From Polyodon spathula (Eukaryota; Chordata; Actinopteri; Acipenseriformes; Polyodontidae): a stretch of DNA of 64,000 nucleotides. The position numbers and the translations under genes were made by a program. Positions 1 through 15,819 of this stretch are shown in pieces (position 1 is the stretch's first letter; every line of letters starts with the position of its first letter). Location: assembly GCF_017654505.1 (NCBI RefSeq), contig NC_054535.1, positions 80,021,603-80,085,602 of the forward strand, in the 5' to 3' direction. The notes below the pieces were generated by a model. That model was not told the origin of the DNA. It saw only the letters and a program-made list of their open reading frames with translations, and searched no databases.

Positions 1-102
1 GTATACATTTAATAAAACAAACACTTTAATATGTTATCATGTCAGGCACAATGCATATGACCTATAGTATAATGTCGGTAATAACCCTTAAATAAAACTC
101 AC

Positions 103-197
103 CCTGTACTCTCCGGTCTTGTGATCTGCCATTGCCCACAGATTGAAATCGGTCTCTCTGTCATTGTTGTTGTCTGTGCTCACTAGACCTGTGACAC
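103..197 (-). CDS. npr2: npr2 exon 5 (last exon inside the window)
   Basis: The exon has 95 nt: two bases finish the split glycine codon, then 31 codons end in phase 0. It encodes [20 protein letters not shown] and ends [10 protein letters not shown]. This is the membrane-proximal ectodomain; DRETDF is shared by the cyclase-type receptors and differs from NPR3. The acceptor is CCTTACAG and the donor is AGG|GTGAGT. The next exon should encode the juxtamembrane region and lies off the left edge. Confidence 0.92.
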
Positions 198-3100
198 CTG
201 TAAGGTACAAAATTAGATACAGAAAAAATATATCACATTTAGATGGGTTTCTATTTGTGAGGTATGTTTTTCATTAAGAATGACAGACACACAGACAACA
301 AATGTAACTTATTTTTCAAATGACTCTGTAGTCAGCCAGATAGATAGATTATACTTACAATTAGCACTTACTCTTAGACTAAAGTGCTGAACCTTAACTA
401 TGGTACAATTAGTTAGTCCAAGATTAGTGCCACCGGGCATACTCTGTATCTGTAAGTCACAATCCTGTAGGAATGGGGCTCATAAATAACACTTATATTT
501 TATGTTTCACCCATAATTGTATAGAACTCATATATCTACAACAATCTGTGTTTTATTTTTTATTTTTAACCAACATACCTTTTTTTTTTTTTTTTTTTTT
601 TTTATTAAAAACATAAGTAGTCCATTTTCAAATTAAAGCTGCATTTAAGACAACCCAAGAATCACCACAAAGGTTCTTTCAAAGAAGAGCTCACTGGGAT
701 CTTTGGCCTGGCACGTTCCCCATATATTTCTATGTTGCTGATCGCAGCAAAAGTGTAAACACACAGAGAGTGTTTTACATTGATGTCAGGCTGCCATGCT
801 CACTTCAATAAGCCAGTGCTCACCTACATTTCTGCGGGAACTGCAGATTAAAAATAGATGTCTCTGCTTATATCAGTGAGGGCTGAAAAGAAAACTTAGT
901 GCTTATTGCACACCCACATAACCTTACACAGTCCCCCAGAGACTTCCAGACTAGCAGGGAGGAATATGGTCTAGCATTCAGCTAGTAGGCAGTGGTCCTC
1001 ACTTGTGGTTCTTTTAATTCCTCCAGCCCAGATCTTGTTCTAGCCATGTCTATAATTATCGAACTAAGCAATCCACAGTCTTGTTCCAACCAGGTCTATG
1101 TTGGGCCTTGGTGTTGAATACTTTAGGACCTGGATGGTACTGGGTCATGGTTTGGAATGGGCTGAAAGACACACAAGAGGACCACAGTGTATCTGGGCTA
1201 GCATTTCCAACCATGTCCTTTATTATTAAACTGAAGTAAACCCAGATTAGAATCAGGACCAGAGTTGCCTACCCCTGCAAACTGTGAAGAGTGCAAACAG
1301 ACTGATTCATGTGCTAACAAATACCAGGGATTTATCTAAAATTGATAAATAGAAGGGAGGAAAATGGCTCCTACCCACACACTTTCTAAATGCGGTTCTA
1401 TCTTCAACACGCTGTTTAAACTATTTATGAATTTTCAACCTGGACTACATTTTTCCATTCGTATTTAAACCTCACATTAGAAAATATTGCACAGCAAACA
1501 CTTTGGTATCATAAACTGTACATTTCCAAAATCCACATCCATTATCTTTTATTGACTACGAGATCAGCGTCTTTTAACATGGAGTGTAACTCATTGCAGG
1601 CTGTAAAAAACTCCGGGAGACACAGCTGCAGGAAACACATACTCGGAAAGCTGATGTGGAGGCCCAGCTCACAGACCGCTGCAATCATACTTTATGTTTT
1701 AGGTGCTGACTTCTGGCATATTAGAAACACATTTCTGTGAGAAAGACTATTGGGAGTTACTTTTTGTTAAGGGGTGGTGACCCCTACTCATGCCTGCCAA
1801 GGACTTGCTGGTTTACTAATTTCATTTTTGGCAAAAGCAGGTGATGTCAAATAAGAGTATCGTCCAACTGTTGTAATTTTGGCTGCAAAGCAGGTTGGGT
1901 CGGGACATTTAAAGATTCAAGAAAAGTACTGAAGAAAACTTGCTGTTTTTTTGCTAACAAACAGGCTTTACAGTACAGTAAATTCAACGTACATGTAACA
2001 TGCACAGTATTATATATATATGGCTGACATATCAGGTTAAAACCACTGTAAAACTAGAACTTACCCCAGAACTTCTGGTTTCGCATTCTCTGTGTAATCT
2101 GTATGCCATCCTTCTGGGAACCCCCTTCTGCTAAAGTCTCATTAAGAACCTTAGCATACAGCATGACTCCATCATAGAAACAGCCCGCTATAAAATCCAC
2201 CTGCAATGAAATATGAGAATTAAATGCTCATATAAAATCCTTGACTCCCTTTAGCTTATAATAATGAACTAATTTCTTACATGAAAGGAATAGTATGCAC
2301 TGTGTGAATGGGGCGGGAAGCAGTTTGTTATAGGTATAGGCAGTGGTTGGAAATTCTGGCCTGTGATTGGTTAAAGCCTCAACATAGAAGGAAAAATATA
2401 TTCAACTATTGCCCTAACATTCTTACACTACCGGACAATAGTCTCCACCTGTCATGTGATTCGTTCACATCATTGTCCTTTTTCAAAGTAACGCCCTCCA
2501 CCTCCACTCCAACAACAAGATAAAATGGCTGAATGGCGATTCTATGACTTAACAGAAAATTAATTACAAAACATACTACAAAAGAAAGAAAAAAACTTGC
2601 AGTATGAACTTCAAAAAGTTTGAGTTTGCCTGCGCGTATGGAGGAGTGAGACTACTTTTTGGACGAAGGCTAAAAAAAACAGTGCCAGAAAAAAAGTGTT
2701 AACTTCAAGTTTCGCCCAGAAGCCCTAGATACACTAAACACTATTAACACTTACACTATTAATGTATACATACACTATTCACACCATCTAACGATTGTGA
2801 ATGAAGTGAATGGCAATCATGCAGTTTCAAAAACTGCTGACTGTTTATTATTTAGTGGTGTAAATAAGGTATTAGGGCTATTAGAATTTAAAATTGTATT
2901 CCAATACTCATGCCCATTCTTTCACAATCTACCTTTTGTAGGAGGTGGTGGGTAGTTACAGGGCAGTAATTTAGCTCTTGTTGTAAAGGGATTGGATGAG
3001 TTATGTTATATTAGTTTTTACAGCATATTTTGCAGATTTTCTTGGTTGTCCTGCTCTTCAGTAGTGAAGTTATTTTGCATACTGATGTGCTTCTATTGTT

Positions 3101-6100
3101 AGATGTACTTCAGCTGCATACTGGAACTAATATTTATAATTATAATCAGCTGCTCTAGATTAATTCCCTCATGCAGAAATGTTGACATACTGCTGAAACA
3201 GCTGTGGTCCACTCTTAAAGAAACAGCACGTTTAAAAAAAAAAGAGATGCCGTTATTATGCCAAGTGTAAATACCGTATTACTTCAATTTGGCGCTGCTT
3301 TTATTTTAAATAGCTCAAAATGACTGCGGACATTAAACGAGGTCGACGATTATATGACGGCGACCTTCATTACTAATACTATGCTTTACAAACGCTGCAA
3401 TATTTTATTACATGATTTAAACCATTTTAGAAGCGGCGCGTGAGAGGCTCTGATCTGCAGCACTATAATCTCGTGTGTTTTGGGGTGCTTGTACACAGTA
3501 CATTTACTGACATTTAACGAGAGCCTCGTAGGTGGGGGTTGGGACGTCAGTGGAGTGTGTACTGGTTGCTATGGGGCGGGACAAGAAGAGGAAAGAGAAC
3601 AGTTGAGTGTGATGCCGTTTTTTCTTAATGAAAAATGTTACCTCTGGATATCTGTTTGATTTCTGTTAAAACTAAAATATGTCCTGCTCGTTTTTTTTTT
3701 TTTTTTTTTTTTTTTTCACGGTAATTTACCTGCTTGTTTGTAAATTATCTGTAAGATAAACCGAAACTAAATTTTCTCAAATATAGTAAGCGAATTTTCT
3801 TTTATGTAATTGTGCAGGATTCCAATTGAATAAAAAACAAAACAACTAAACTCCCTACAAGAAGATATCTTCGGCCAGCTTTCGGATAGTGCTTAGAGTG
3901 ACCGGCAAAGCTCTAAGTTCCTCTGTTTAAGTTTTCACCATCCAAGCTGAGGGCGAAGTAAACAGACAGCCTTGTTTTATCACCTGCTGTGTTGGTACTG
4001 AACTCTGCTGGAAAAAAAGATGTGAAGTACTGCTGTGCTGTAAGCAGCTCATCTTGGGTTGTCTTTCGGGACTGTACCATAAAATAAAATTTGCTTACTA
4101 AAGTGTGTGTGTGTGTGCGCGCGTTAGTTTGTATTACACGGTGGATTGAGGCTGCAGTCTCTTCTGGGGCATCACATGCACTAGCCAGAGTTGCGCGTTT
4201 CTTTCTTTCTTTTTTGAGCAGGGGTTGAAAAAAATACCTTTACGTTTCTTGATTGAGAGCGGCATTTATTCGAGGGCGGCGTCTGTTAAAAAAAAGCTGA
4301 TATCTGAGTGAGGCGTTAATTCGAGGGCAGCGTTAATTTGAAGTAATACAGTATTTCAAATCCTTTTTGCAATATATTGCAACCCTTGAACCTTCAATAT
4401 AATACACATATTTGTTTTAAAAGCAGCTTTAAGGTAAAACAAGGAGGCAGGCGTTATTATTACATGTGGTTTTACTCTCTCATGTTCTGTCAGAAGCACT
4501 TATCACAGAGCAGTGCCACTTTGCTTTTGAATTAAAAATCCCAGCCCTCCTCACTGAAGTATCAGATAAACAGCAGATGCAAAAGACACCGTTTACACTC
4601 CTGTAGCGAAGCTGCTGTAACCCGCTGCACAATTAACAATTACTACAAGCGTTAATTAAAAAACTAAGATAATTACATGTTCAAGGACAGCTGACACTCT
4701 TTTTGAACAAAGAAAGGATCCCAAAAGAAAATCAAATCAAATAATACCAACATTGTCCTAAAATCAATATCTGGTGTTCTATTTGACATGTCCGGCATTT
4801 TAAGTAACAGGGAAACATTACAGGAATAATCCCCAATGTTATCTGAAAGCTCCAATAGACAGTTGGTATGCTGCTTTATTTATATTCAAAGCTGTGGTGC
4901 ATTTACTGTAAATTGGTGTTGGGTTTTAAGCCACTAAGCTTATTTAGGATAAATCAATGTGCAAGAATTAGATGCCCAAGGTTCCAGGAGTAGGATTTTT
5001 TTTAAAAAAAATTTTATCATTTCATTATTTTATTATTTCTTACCAGAGAGTATTCCAGGCTCACATTGTAATCTTGTTTTGCTCTGGTATGAAGTTTTTT
5101 CTGAAAGTCTAAGTATTCCTGGTTGTTTGGTTCCCTGTATGTTATCACAAATACTGTCTAAAAGAAAAGAGAAAAAAAAAAAAAATCAGATAGACTTTTT
5201 AAACATACATTAACTATACCATAGCTTCACTGTATTAACACTTACATTATTGTATACATTATATATAAATATATGATCACAAAAATAACTTGTGGGGGGG
5301 TTTGTCTTCACAATCACAGAATTGTGCGCTAAATACAGTACATGCAAATACTAGTAAACAGTAACTGTGGTGTAACTTCTGTACATAGTTCATATACTGT
5401 GTATTGTTCTTTAGGGGTTTGCTGTACAATTATAACATTGTACAGTAAACATTTACAGAGAGGATACTTTCAGAACCCATGTATTAAATAACAACCTACT
5501 GAAATACATAGAAAATCATTGTGAAACCATTAATACAAATGAGTTGTGGCTTGAAGAGTATATTATTTTCAGAATATTTAATTTCTTACCAGTTTAATGT
5601 CCTGTTATGTGTGTTTTATATAATTATCGATTGCTGTTTCTGCTTAGATCATTATAAACCAGGCTTATTCCCAGAAGCTTGGTAAATGATGGAAACAGCA
5701 ATAAACTTACAGAATGAACAGCTTTCAGAGAAATCCTAAACTGCAACAGACAACTAGGAGGGTGTGCACAAACCCAAACTTCAGTACCAAATATACCAAA
5801 ATGTGCCCTTTTCTGTTCCATTTCGGAAGTCAATAATCATTCCATTCAGATGCCATTATCATTTCTGGCTATGGGTAAGGGACAAGCAGAAGAGCATCAA
5901 AAAAACATTCTCTTAAGGTTACATCTGTACTTCTGATTAAAACGGAATGTATTAACATTAGCTATAGTATGTTTTACATTAGCTTGTAATTTGTAGATGG
6001 TGCCTGATCAACACTAAAGCTGGCCCTCTGAATGCTGCCAACAGGTCACAGTTGTAATACTTTCTTAGAAATGAACAGATGTTATACAGAGGCTATTTTC

Positions 6101-9100
6101 TTGTAAATTTTGCAAAAGAATATATAATAAAGTCCAAGTAAAGTGGTAAATAGCCCTTATTAGTGTTTATTATGTATTAAATATGTAGCACTCTGTTACT
6201 AAACTTACCCTCACCATCTCTAAAGTTCAGTCGTCATAAACTGGCACACCATGCTTCCTACTTTCAACAGCAAAGTCAATATTCTACACACCATTTACAG
6301 TCTAGCTGCTTTATTAGTAACGTCCCCTGAAAAGTGTTGGTGAAGTCCAATTTGGAAATAATGTGAAAAGGCTTCATCAAGTCATGAGTCACATGGAAGG
6401 TAATCTGAGTGGTAGCTGCTTACATACAACATTGAAAGACGTAAAGGGTGTGGGAATCAGTGTTTGTGACATCAAGGGCAATGCTGTCTTTGAGTGGTAA
6501 ATCTCCGGAGACTCAACCGTGGTCAGAATATAGTGGGAAGCGATTCTCAAAAGACTGGGAATGACATCTGCACAAAACTGTAACATCTGAAACGCTGACT
6601 AATTCTAAAATTGAAACACTGACTAATTCCTTAAATAAAGTATGAGCAACTCCTACCCAGCAAAACAATACACATAACTTATAATGCAGGGTAATTATTT
6701 ACAGACATACACCAAAAGAAACATCTTGTTACAGAATGCAACACGGCACCTTTGAATATGATTGGGACATGATTTAGAGTTAATGCCCATGCATATCTGA
6801 ACATTATAGTACAGCCCACAATACATCACTGGATGGACAGTTTGTGTTTCACCAAAACACCAACATGATTTATGAGTGGTTCAAAGAACAAGAACTCATA
6901 AACCTGCCATGACCCTTGCTCTCAAGCCAGTGAAGGACTGGAGGACTGAACTTGTCAGCAACCGCAGGTACCAACACCCCTGGCACGTGTATGCACTGCT
7001 CAGACAGGCAAGTGGAATAGCATTCCAGAAGATTCTATGAATCCATTGCCCCGTGTAGCAGCTGTAATTCTTTTGAATGGGACTTCTAACAAGCACAGAA
7101 AGGTTTTCCTAATACAATGTTTATTTATTGTCTCTATTTTATATCCAAGCTAACAAACACCACATTTAACTGCTAGAGTCGAGCTGCAGCACATATTTGT
7201 ATAGATTATCTAGGAAATAGACCTTTAGTCAGTTCAAGTGCTATTGTTTTGACAACACTACATTTTATATATATAATTTGTTTCCTCTGCCTACAATAAA
7301 TCAGCTATATGGCTCTGGTGGTTGATGCACTTCAATTCAGTCAGCTCTGACTAAGATAAATATTGTTGGTGAAGCTGAAAAAAAGTAATTTCACACTGTT
7401 TTATATATTAAATATATTAAATTTCTCCCTTTCAAAACACGTGGCTGGAGCCGACAAATAAATGGTTAAGTGATTAATTTGGCTCCAGCCATGGGTGTAT
7501 AAAATAGGTATTCACGGGTGGTAATTAGAAAGGAATAGGATTGAAGTTGGTGATAGAGGTGGAGGGCTGTGTTCTGTATTTCGTGTTCGTGCTGTGCTGT
7601 CTGCTTTGTTTACATTTTCGTGAGTCTTTGTCAAACCTTTTGTTTTGGCCCTTGTGCCTTTCATGTTTTTGTTAGTATTTATACCGTTTTGTTTTTGTTT
7701 ATTTTGTTTGAATAAATAGTCATTAGCGCATTTAGATATGCAGCTTTCTGTGTCTGAGTCTCTGCCCTTGCCGTTACCATCTGGGCTAGGAGGCTACCGT
7801 GCCACACCTATATACCAACAAAATGTGAAAACAATGTCAAATATTGATTTTACATTCTTGTTGAAGATTTTACAAAAAAGTTTTTGTTTTCTTTTTTTAT
7901 TGGGCCACCTTGCAAGAGAAAATAACAAGGAATAAAAGCAGGCAGAACACAAACATTTTAACTTTTTTGTAACAATAATACATTTTCTTGATAATGGTTG
8001 TTTTTATGACAGTAACTATAAACACTTAAAATGGCTTCTTGATGATCATTGTGTTAATTTGACTAGTGTCACTTCCGGCTGTCACTGCAGAATAACTGTT
8101 TTACGTGTTAATTTCAATGTTAGAGCTAGGTTCTCTCAGGCAAGTTTCTGCAATCACATGTAGTGTATGGCTTGACTGTTCTGGCAAGGTTTGCCAGATG
8201 TCAGGTTTGTATAGTATTAAATATTTATTTTATATAGTTTCATACATGCTCTGTATAGGTTGTATAAGAATATTTTCAGTTTTCAATTAAAAAATACAAT
8301 TATAGAAGGCATGTTGTACAAAATGAATTATTAAAAATGACTCATGAGAGCTTCTGTACCTTAAACACCTCCAATGGGTTGTGCCACTGGTCCTCTGTGT
8401 ACTGCCAAGGCTTGTTGGGCCCACCTTTGAGACTTTCTGCGAAGACGTCCACATAGAAAATGGCATAGTCTTCTGTAGACAGCCCTTCTATGTGAAACTG
8501 GTACATTATCTTCAGGAAGGTATCCAAAGGCCCACAGATATAAATAACTTTGGGGGGGAGCAGGAAGATACATAATGTTAAACATTACCATCTGCATAAA
8601 ACAACTAACTTTCTATACCATTAATCTGTCTTATTTAAAAATGTATAAAGCAAATTAATACTGTCTTTTTTATCAGAATATGGGATGCTAATATCCGAAT
8701 CTAGATATGTACATTTATATTTACATTTATTTGTTTGGTTAAGACACAAATTAACATAAGTGTAATGCAAAGCTATTCAGCGTAAATTGGGACAACACAC
8801 AGCAATTTCATTTGTGTATCATAGTTCACTCTTTCCTGCTGTGATATTACTATAATCCCAACTACAAACTATTGTATATGTGCTGAATTGCAGGGGCTAT
8901 AAAAGCATCACTTGTGCATATTTTGGTTCAACAGCTCTGCCAAATTGTAAATGAACCACACACACAGCACACCAGAAAGCTATAGACAACATAATGCTGT
9001 TGATTAACCAACATGGCAAATTATTTCAATTATTTTTTTATTTATGGTACTGGTTAACAAAAAGCCTCATGTTTGCGTTTCTTTTTAAAATGCCATAATT

Positions 9101-9193
9101 AATAACAGACCAGACAAAAATGTATTTTCCCTGGCATCTAAGGCCAATGCAACACCTTAAATATGCCATAAATATAATAATCAGATAACAAAA

Positions 9194-9263
<70 letters not shown>

Positions 9264-12200
9264 GAGAACTGTCTGTTCCGTGACCTGTCATCTGTTGTCT
9301 GCGATGTTGTGCATCAAGTTCATTGCACACCATAGCTACACTTTACCAGGATAGATAACTTTTATGAGCATGTTAATAAAAGTATATGAAAGCAACATGT
9401 GATGATATAGGGATACACATGAATATGATATAATTGTAATGATGCATGTACTTTTTTTAAAAAATGCTTTATCTACTGTATAGGTTTTTGCAGTTTACTG
9501 TTCCACGGTGCATTTTACAAAATGACAGTCTGCAAGGAAAATCATGGGGAAACTGTATATTATAGATGGAGTGCAAGTCTTAAGTCAAAATGCATTCTTA
9601 ATCATAAAAAAGCATTTAAACATAAAAAACTTCTCCTTCATTGGCATTTTACTAATGTAAAGCCAACAATGTGACTAATGTTCAGGTTTTACTGTTCCAA
9701 TAGATCTGTTTTCATTTTTTTCCTGGCACAGGTAAATACATGGAAACCTCCAACAATTTAAGGTTTAACTAAAATATACCTAATTAAAAGAAAAAAAAAG
9801 AAAATCACCAGACAGATATACTGTAGCTACTGTACCATGATTGTGCAGTCCAAGAACACTGCATTACTGGGTACTCGATTTCTATTTTTGTAGGCAGGCC
9901 TTAGACTAAATTACCTCCTATTAAAACTGTAATGGCTCTCAAAAAATGTTTGACCTTTTGTTAGAGAAAAAAACTTTCTAGTCAGACATGGTTGATTTAT
10001 GTCCAAAAATACAAGTATTCCTTTTAAGGCATTTTTATCTCTGTTTTATGGCCACTATATATTTGTAGTGCTTGTGATAGGGATTGACTCAGGGGTTTAC
10101 TTGTGCCGGGTCTCACTGGATTCCAGAGCCGATACCTTTTTGTCTGACAGACTAGAATTGAACTGTTTCCAAATGATGAACCCATGAAAAAAAGGTTGTT
10201 TTTTCTTTTCTTTTTTTTTTTTTGCAAAATAGAACTCTATGTCCATAAAACGTACAATGAAAAAGGTTTCCTGTTCCATTAATTGTAAGACAAAAGTGTT
10301 CTGGAACCATATATTCTAGGTTGCAACATCGAAGAGTAAGAAGATGACTTATTTTTTCCACAACCCAAACCGCAAAATGCCAAAATAAATAGAGCTTGCC
10401 GGTCATGTTCATCAGATTAGTGGGCCCGCCACTGGTATTGTTCAAACATGAAGATATGTTAAAACATGGCAAGGCAAAGGTCGGCATGCAGCTACCGACA
10501 CCAACAATAAGGCAGGAAACCAACAAGAAGATGAGAACTTGACGCACACATGAGAATTGCTGTAAATCAGGGTCATTACACTACGCCTAGAGACAAAAAT
10601 GCTATCCTTCCTTAATTATGAGATCTGGTACCTTTCTGTTTACAAATTAACCCCTGAAGACACATGTACTCTAATTACCCTTGCCATTCTGTCCTAGGTC
10701 TTTCATTGAAGAGACTGCTCTTAACTGTTTACAAATAACAGATTTCCACTGCTTTGCATGGTGTCTGGTGGATTAACATCCACTTGTGGCCCTGTGAAAG
10801 AGATCAAATGATTCTTGGTGTTAGATCTCCTTCCCGACCTGTGAGGAGCTATGTAAAAGGAACAGAGTACCCTTAACTAAATGGCACCACAATTTATTCC
10901 TTAGGGTAGGTGGGAGTCAGTCATTTAGGAAGGGGGCTGAGCTATGGCACCAAAGTTCAATGACTCGGACAGGAGACGGCATGGCTTCCGAGGATTGGAG
11001 CAGATGTGCTCGTTAACCTAGGGGTCATGAGCAAGGGTATAAATAGGGGGCATAGTGAAAGTGATCTTTTTCTTTGTAAATGGTTCGAATACAACTTAGA
11101 AGGATACCCTGCAAATTAGTGAAACGTGAGTGTTTGTTACGTCTATCTTGTAATGTTGTTTGTCGTCATTGTTTGTTTCAAGATTAAACACGATCCGGAG
11201 CTGCAGCCGCAGGCCAGCATCAAACCAGGACACCAGCACTGCACTTGTCACTAGGAACTGTCTTTTCACCACAAGCACTTAAATTATGTTTGGTATGGGT
11301 GAAAAAGAACGGGACTTTTGGTTGCAGGTCAAACCAGTGGGAGTTACAAAACACAAGTGATACATGCCGCTGTACCACTTCCATCCCTATTATTATTTAC
11401 TGGTTTTGCCCTAAGGCTCTGGTCATTATAATTATTAATATACACCCTTGCACCTGTGAATCATTGTCTATGTGATTAATCCGCTCTGCACTGCACTCAC
11501 CTGCACGTACTCACAACTTTGCCACAGGCCCCCAAAAGGGGAGACCTGAAACTAATTTCAACGGTATAAAGTATTTGTTTATTTAGCAGGCACCTTTATG
11601 CAAGGAGATTTACAGAGACTAGGGTGTGTGAATGATGCACCAGAGTCACTTACAACAACGTCTCACCAGAAAGAGGGAGCACAAGGAGGTTAAGTCAGTG
11701 GCTGAGCCAGGATTTTAACTGGAGTCCTCTTGGTTACAAGCCATTTTCTTTCAACCAATGGACCACACAGCGTCCTAATTTTGTTGGTTTTAAACACAAA
11801 AAGCCTCCATAGGTGAAGGCGTTAAATGCGAGCGACCTTGCCCCAGAAAACCTACAGTATATAAAGTTAGTTTTTTTTTTTTGTTGGCGTCAGAGAGGAA
11901 GGCATATTATTTAGTATAGTTTGGGAAACTGGTCTGGTTTATTACAAGAATGTACTTGTTACAATAAGAAGTGAGCATTAGTTGCCTTACAAAATGAGAG
12001 CAGGCTGATACTAATATAAGAAAATCTATATGGAAAGTTACAGTAGGTAATTGTTGACAGTACAGACTATAATTGATTAAGTGTCAGATAGATCAACATG
12101 GGAAGCATATCAAGGTCTTGCCAAAAAACAAAAAGCTCCATTAGACAGCATGCTGCCAATTAAAGCTGGACTGAATGTCATCTGACACTGACTCAGATCC

Positions 12201-15200
12201 ATTAATGAATATCCCTGAATACAGAAGAGGCACTTTAAACTATATACCATATACAGTATATACAGCATATCATAACCGCACACAATTTTGATGTAACTTG
12301 GTATAGACTTAACTTAAAAAAATTTGACTAGTATTAGATCATGCACAATGACCTTTGAATGAGTTAGGTTAATGTGTCTTTCCACATTTTATAAATGTAA
12401 GCCACGGTGACCTATTTTCTTTTTTTTAATATATATCTTACTAAGGCTAAACTTGGGAACCACATGTCTGTTTTTGCTGATGAAACTAAATTAACATGTT
12501 ATGAGAAGCAGTTCCACATGCTCAGTGACCTCAAGTTTCATAGTACTGACACCTGCAATGCATTATTTCTATCTCTGAAAAGGTGCATTCTGTTCATGAC
12601 ATGCCATGCTTAGATTTCAACTGCATCGTCAGATTTATAAAATGACAGCTTTTCGGTATTCATACATGCAGTACATAGTACTTAAAGAGTAAGTAGCAAG
12701 GTTCTGAAAAATATAGTGTTACATGTCCCCAGGTGTTGGGTACCTGTAAACATCCTGACAACATTTTACACTTATAACTTTAAAGTCTATTTCAAAGCTC
12801 TTTTCAAAATGTCCGCTCTAGTGCACTGATAGTGTAAGGATTATTGTCCACATTGTCAAACAGGTAACACAGCAATAACAATCCATGATGTGGTATGGAA
12901 CACAAAAGCCAGAGCACTTGTTGTTATGTTTGTTTGTGCATTACTGCAGTGATTTAGAGGACAGAGCACTAGAACCCAGTGCACTAGAGCGGACATTTTG
13001 AAAATATCTTTGAAACAGACTTTAAAGTTATAAGTGTAAAAACTTGTCATCATGTTAACAATGAAAACAGAAATTATATGTATAAGGTTGTATATGGCTA
13101 TATGTTTTGGAACCCAGCTGCTTGGAATGTTGGAGCATAATAAAAGAACCATGTAGGTACATCAGTGTGTCCAAAACACATACTGAACGGTATACAGCTA
13201 TGGACAACAGTTTTGCATCACACTATAGAATTAACTAATTTTGCTTCATAAAGTCAAATTAAACCTGCTAAATAATGTTACTTCAACATATTGAATTGCA
13301 TACCGCTTTGTAGTTTTCCATATACGAAAAACTACCAAAAAATTGAAAAATGTGACAGTTCAAAATCCAACATACTGTATTACTTTTATGGCTTCCCCTA
13401 GATTTCTGCGATATCATTTTGTAGTTTCTTTGATTACATAACATATTATATAAAATATCTAAATTATTCATATTGGTATGTGTCAATCCTGAAATTCTAG
13501 GTGATGCTAGACTTTTGGCCATATCTGTACTATACAAAGAAAATATTATTGCAAAACTATGCACTGCAATACAGTATTTGGCCATTTACAAAACAGTTTT
13601 TAAACCATGCTTTCTCAGTCTATGACAAAGTAATCGACAATTAAAAAAGAAATGCTTGCACCACGTGTGTTGACCCGGAGACCGGAACAAAACAAGAAAG
13701 CACGCACACGAACACACATTGGCTTTGGAGGTAAGCGAAACAATCTTATTTGAATCTTACGAATCCCTTGTTTTCTTTTCGTTAATATTGTTAAACTGGG
13801 CAGTTACTGTAAGTGAAGTGACAACATGTACAAAAGTAAAGCTGAATTCCCAAATGTACTGTCTTACCTGCAGCTGAACCCATCCTGCCCTACTATGAGC
13901 TAAATGTACTGTTTTAGACCCCTAATAAAATGTAATTAGTTTATATCAGTACTGGTCAGGTGGTAGCAGCATGTGACACGTGCCAGAGGTCCATCAGTTA
14001 ATGCAGGGTATCGCATCTTACACGATCAGATATGAAAGGCTCTACTGTATACAAATGTGTTGCAAGACTCATTATGCATTAAACTCAAACCTCTCTTACC
14101 AAACTAGAATTCGTAATTACTATGGGCACATGGTCAGCACCATAATTTTTTTTTATCATTAAAACACTGAAATATACAGTTAACATAGCGTTCAAATATG
14201 TTGTTTTCAGTTCAAATACAATTAATTAAAGCAGAAGCTGCAAAACTATTTTTACGGGGCATTTTATTCGTATTTTTGCGCTACTCGCATTCCCTCACAG
14301 ACAACGTCAAGTAAATCTGAAAGTATGAACCTGCCAGCAGCCTAAAAGCTGTAGCACATGTGAAAATACCTTGATCTTTGGGAGCATCCCGAATAGATGT
14401 TAAGCAAAAACAGAAATGTTATTTGAATGTTAATGCCATCACACAAATAATCACATGTTGGTACTGTAGCTTGTACAGTGCTCTCAAATATTCCAGTGAT
14501 TCATGGCAAATACGCATTTCAAGTTTAACAACATTGGTTAACATTTTTGACGGATTAATACCTTACTTTGCCCTTTTGAAAAAAAAAAAAAAACACTCTG
14601 AATGTGGTACAGCTGCCAGAATAGAAGAATTTGAAAAATGTCTGGTTGTGCTTTTGGCAAGTCTCTTACTATTATCACTGAAAGATCTGATTGCCTCTGA
14701 AACGCTAGACATGTCAAAGCTGCCTGTTTAATCTAGCATTCCTGAACAATGGTCTGCTAATTCTAATTAAGTTGTTGTTCATATTTATGTAAAAGTACAC
14801 GCATTGCAATAACTTATATAGGCGATTCTGCTCAGTAAACACGTGGGAATTCATCCATTAAAAAAAAAAAAAATCAAACAGGAAACACTTTTTCTAGAAC
14901 TGAATGTACAATGGCTTGTTAAAGTGTCTGTAGCTAACTAAAGTAATTCCATATATGTACTTTGATTCTCTATATACATCTTAATCACATTATACAGTTT
15001 AATAAAGAAAAAAAAAACACAAGTACTCCACTTGATAAAAGAGATCTCTATTTGCAAACCTTGCTTCCAGGTAGTGCTTCACTTGGAGAGTGAAATAATC
15101 CCCACCCCTTCAATTCTGTCTTCCCTGTCATTAACCAACCAGCTGCTTCCCACCTATTGAATGACATGCACTGCTGCCAGGAATTTTGAAGTAAAACAGA

Positions 15201-15402
15201 TTTCCTGCAAATAAGGAAAGCAAACTTTGAACATTCTTTAACCTAATGTAGTAGCACATATCACATTTTAAAACGAAAATACATATTTTATATAGCATGT
15301 GTTTCTTTAAAAACTGCACATTTGAGATCTTCCAAGCGAAGTGCACATTCAATTAAATTCATGGAATTATTTTGTTAGCTACAATTGCTTAATGGACAGA
15401 GG

Positions 15403-15480
<78 letters not shown>

Positions 15481-15740
15481 CTCTGTCTGTGTATGTTGGG
15501 ATAATTTGGGATTATTTTCGTGTTCGGGCTGGGGTTGCCTTGCGAATGACCCCATAGAGATTCAGAACATTCACTTAATTCGAACCCGACAAGAAGATCA
15601 TTTGATAACACAAGCAGTGAGCAGTTACGTCACAGTGTGCGTCGGTCTTCTAATTAAAGCTACAGTACCACGTTAGCTGTGCAGTACGCAACACAACAGA
15701 ATAAAATAACTCATTAAATAGCAACAACACACAGACACAC

Positions 15741-15819
<79 letters not shown>

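Noticed and set aside
10152..10547. 131-codon minus-strand frame with a signal-peptide-like start
   Set aside because: It runs into a lysine run from a poly-T tract, has no recognised domain and lies inside an npr2 intron with no gene context.
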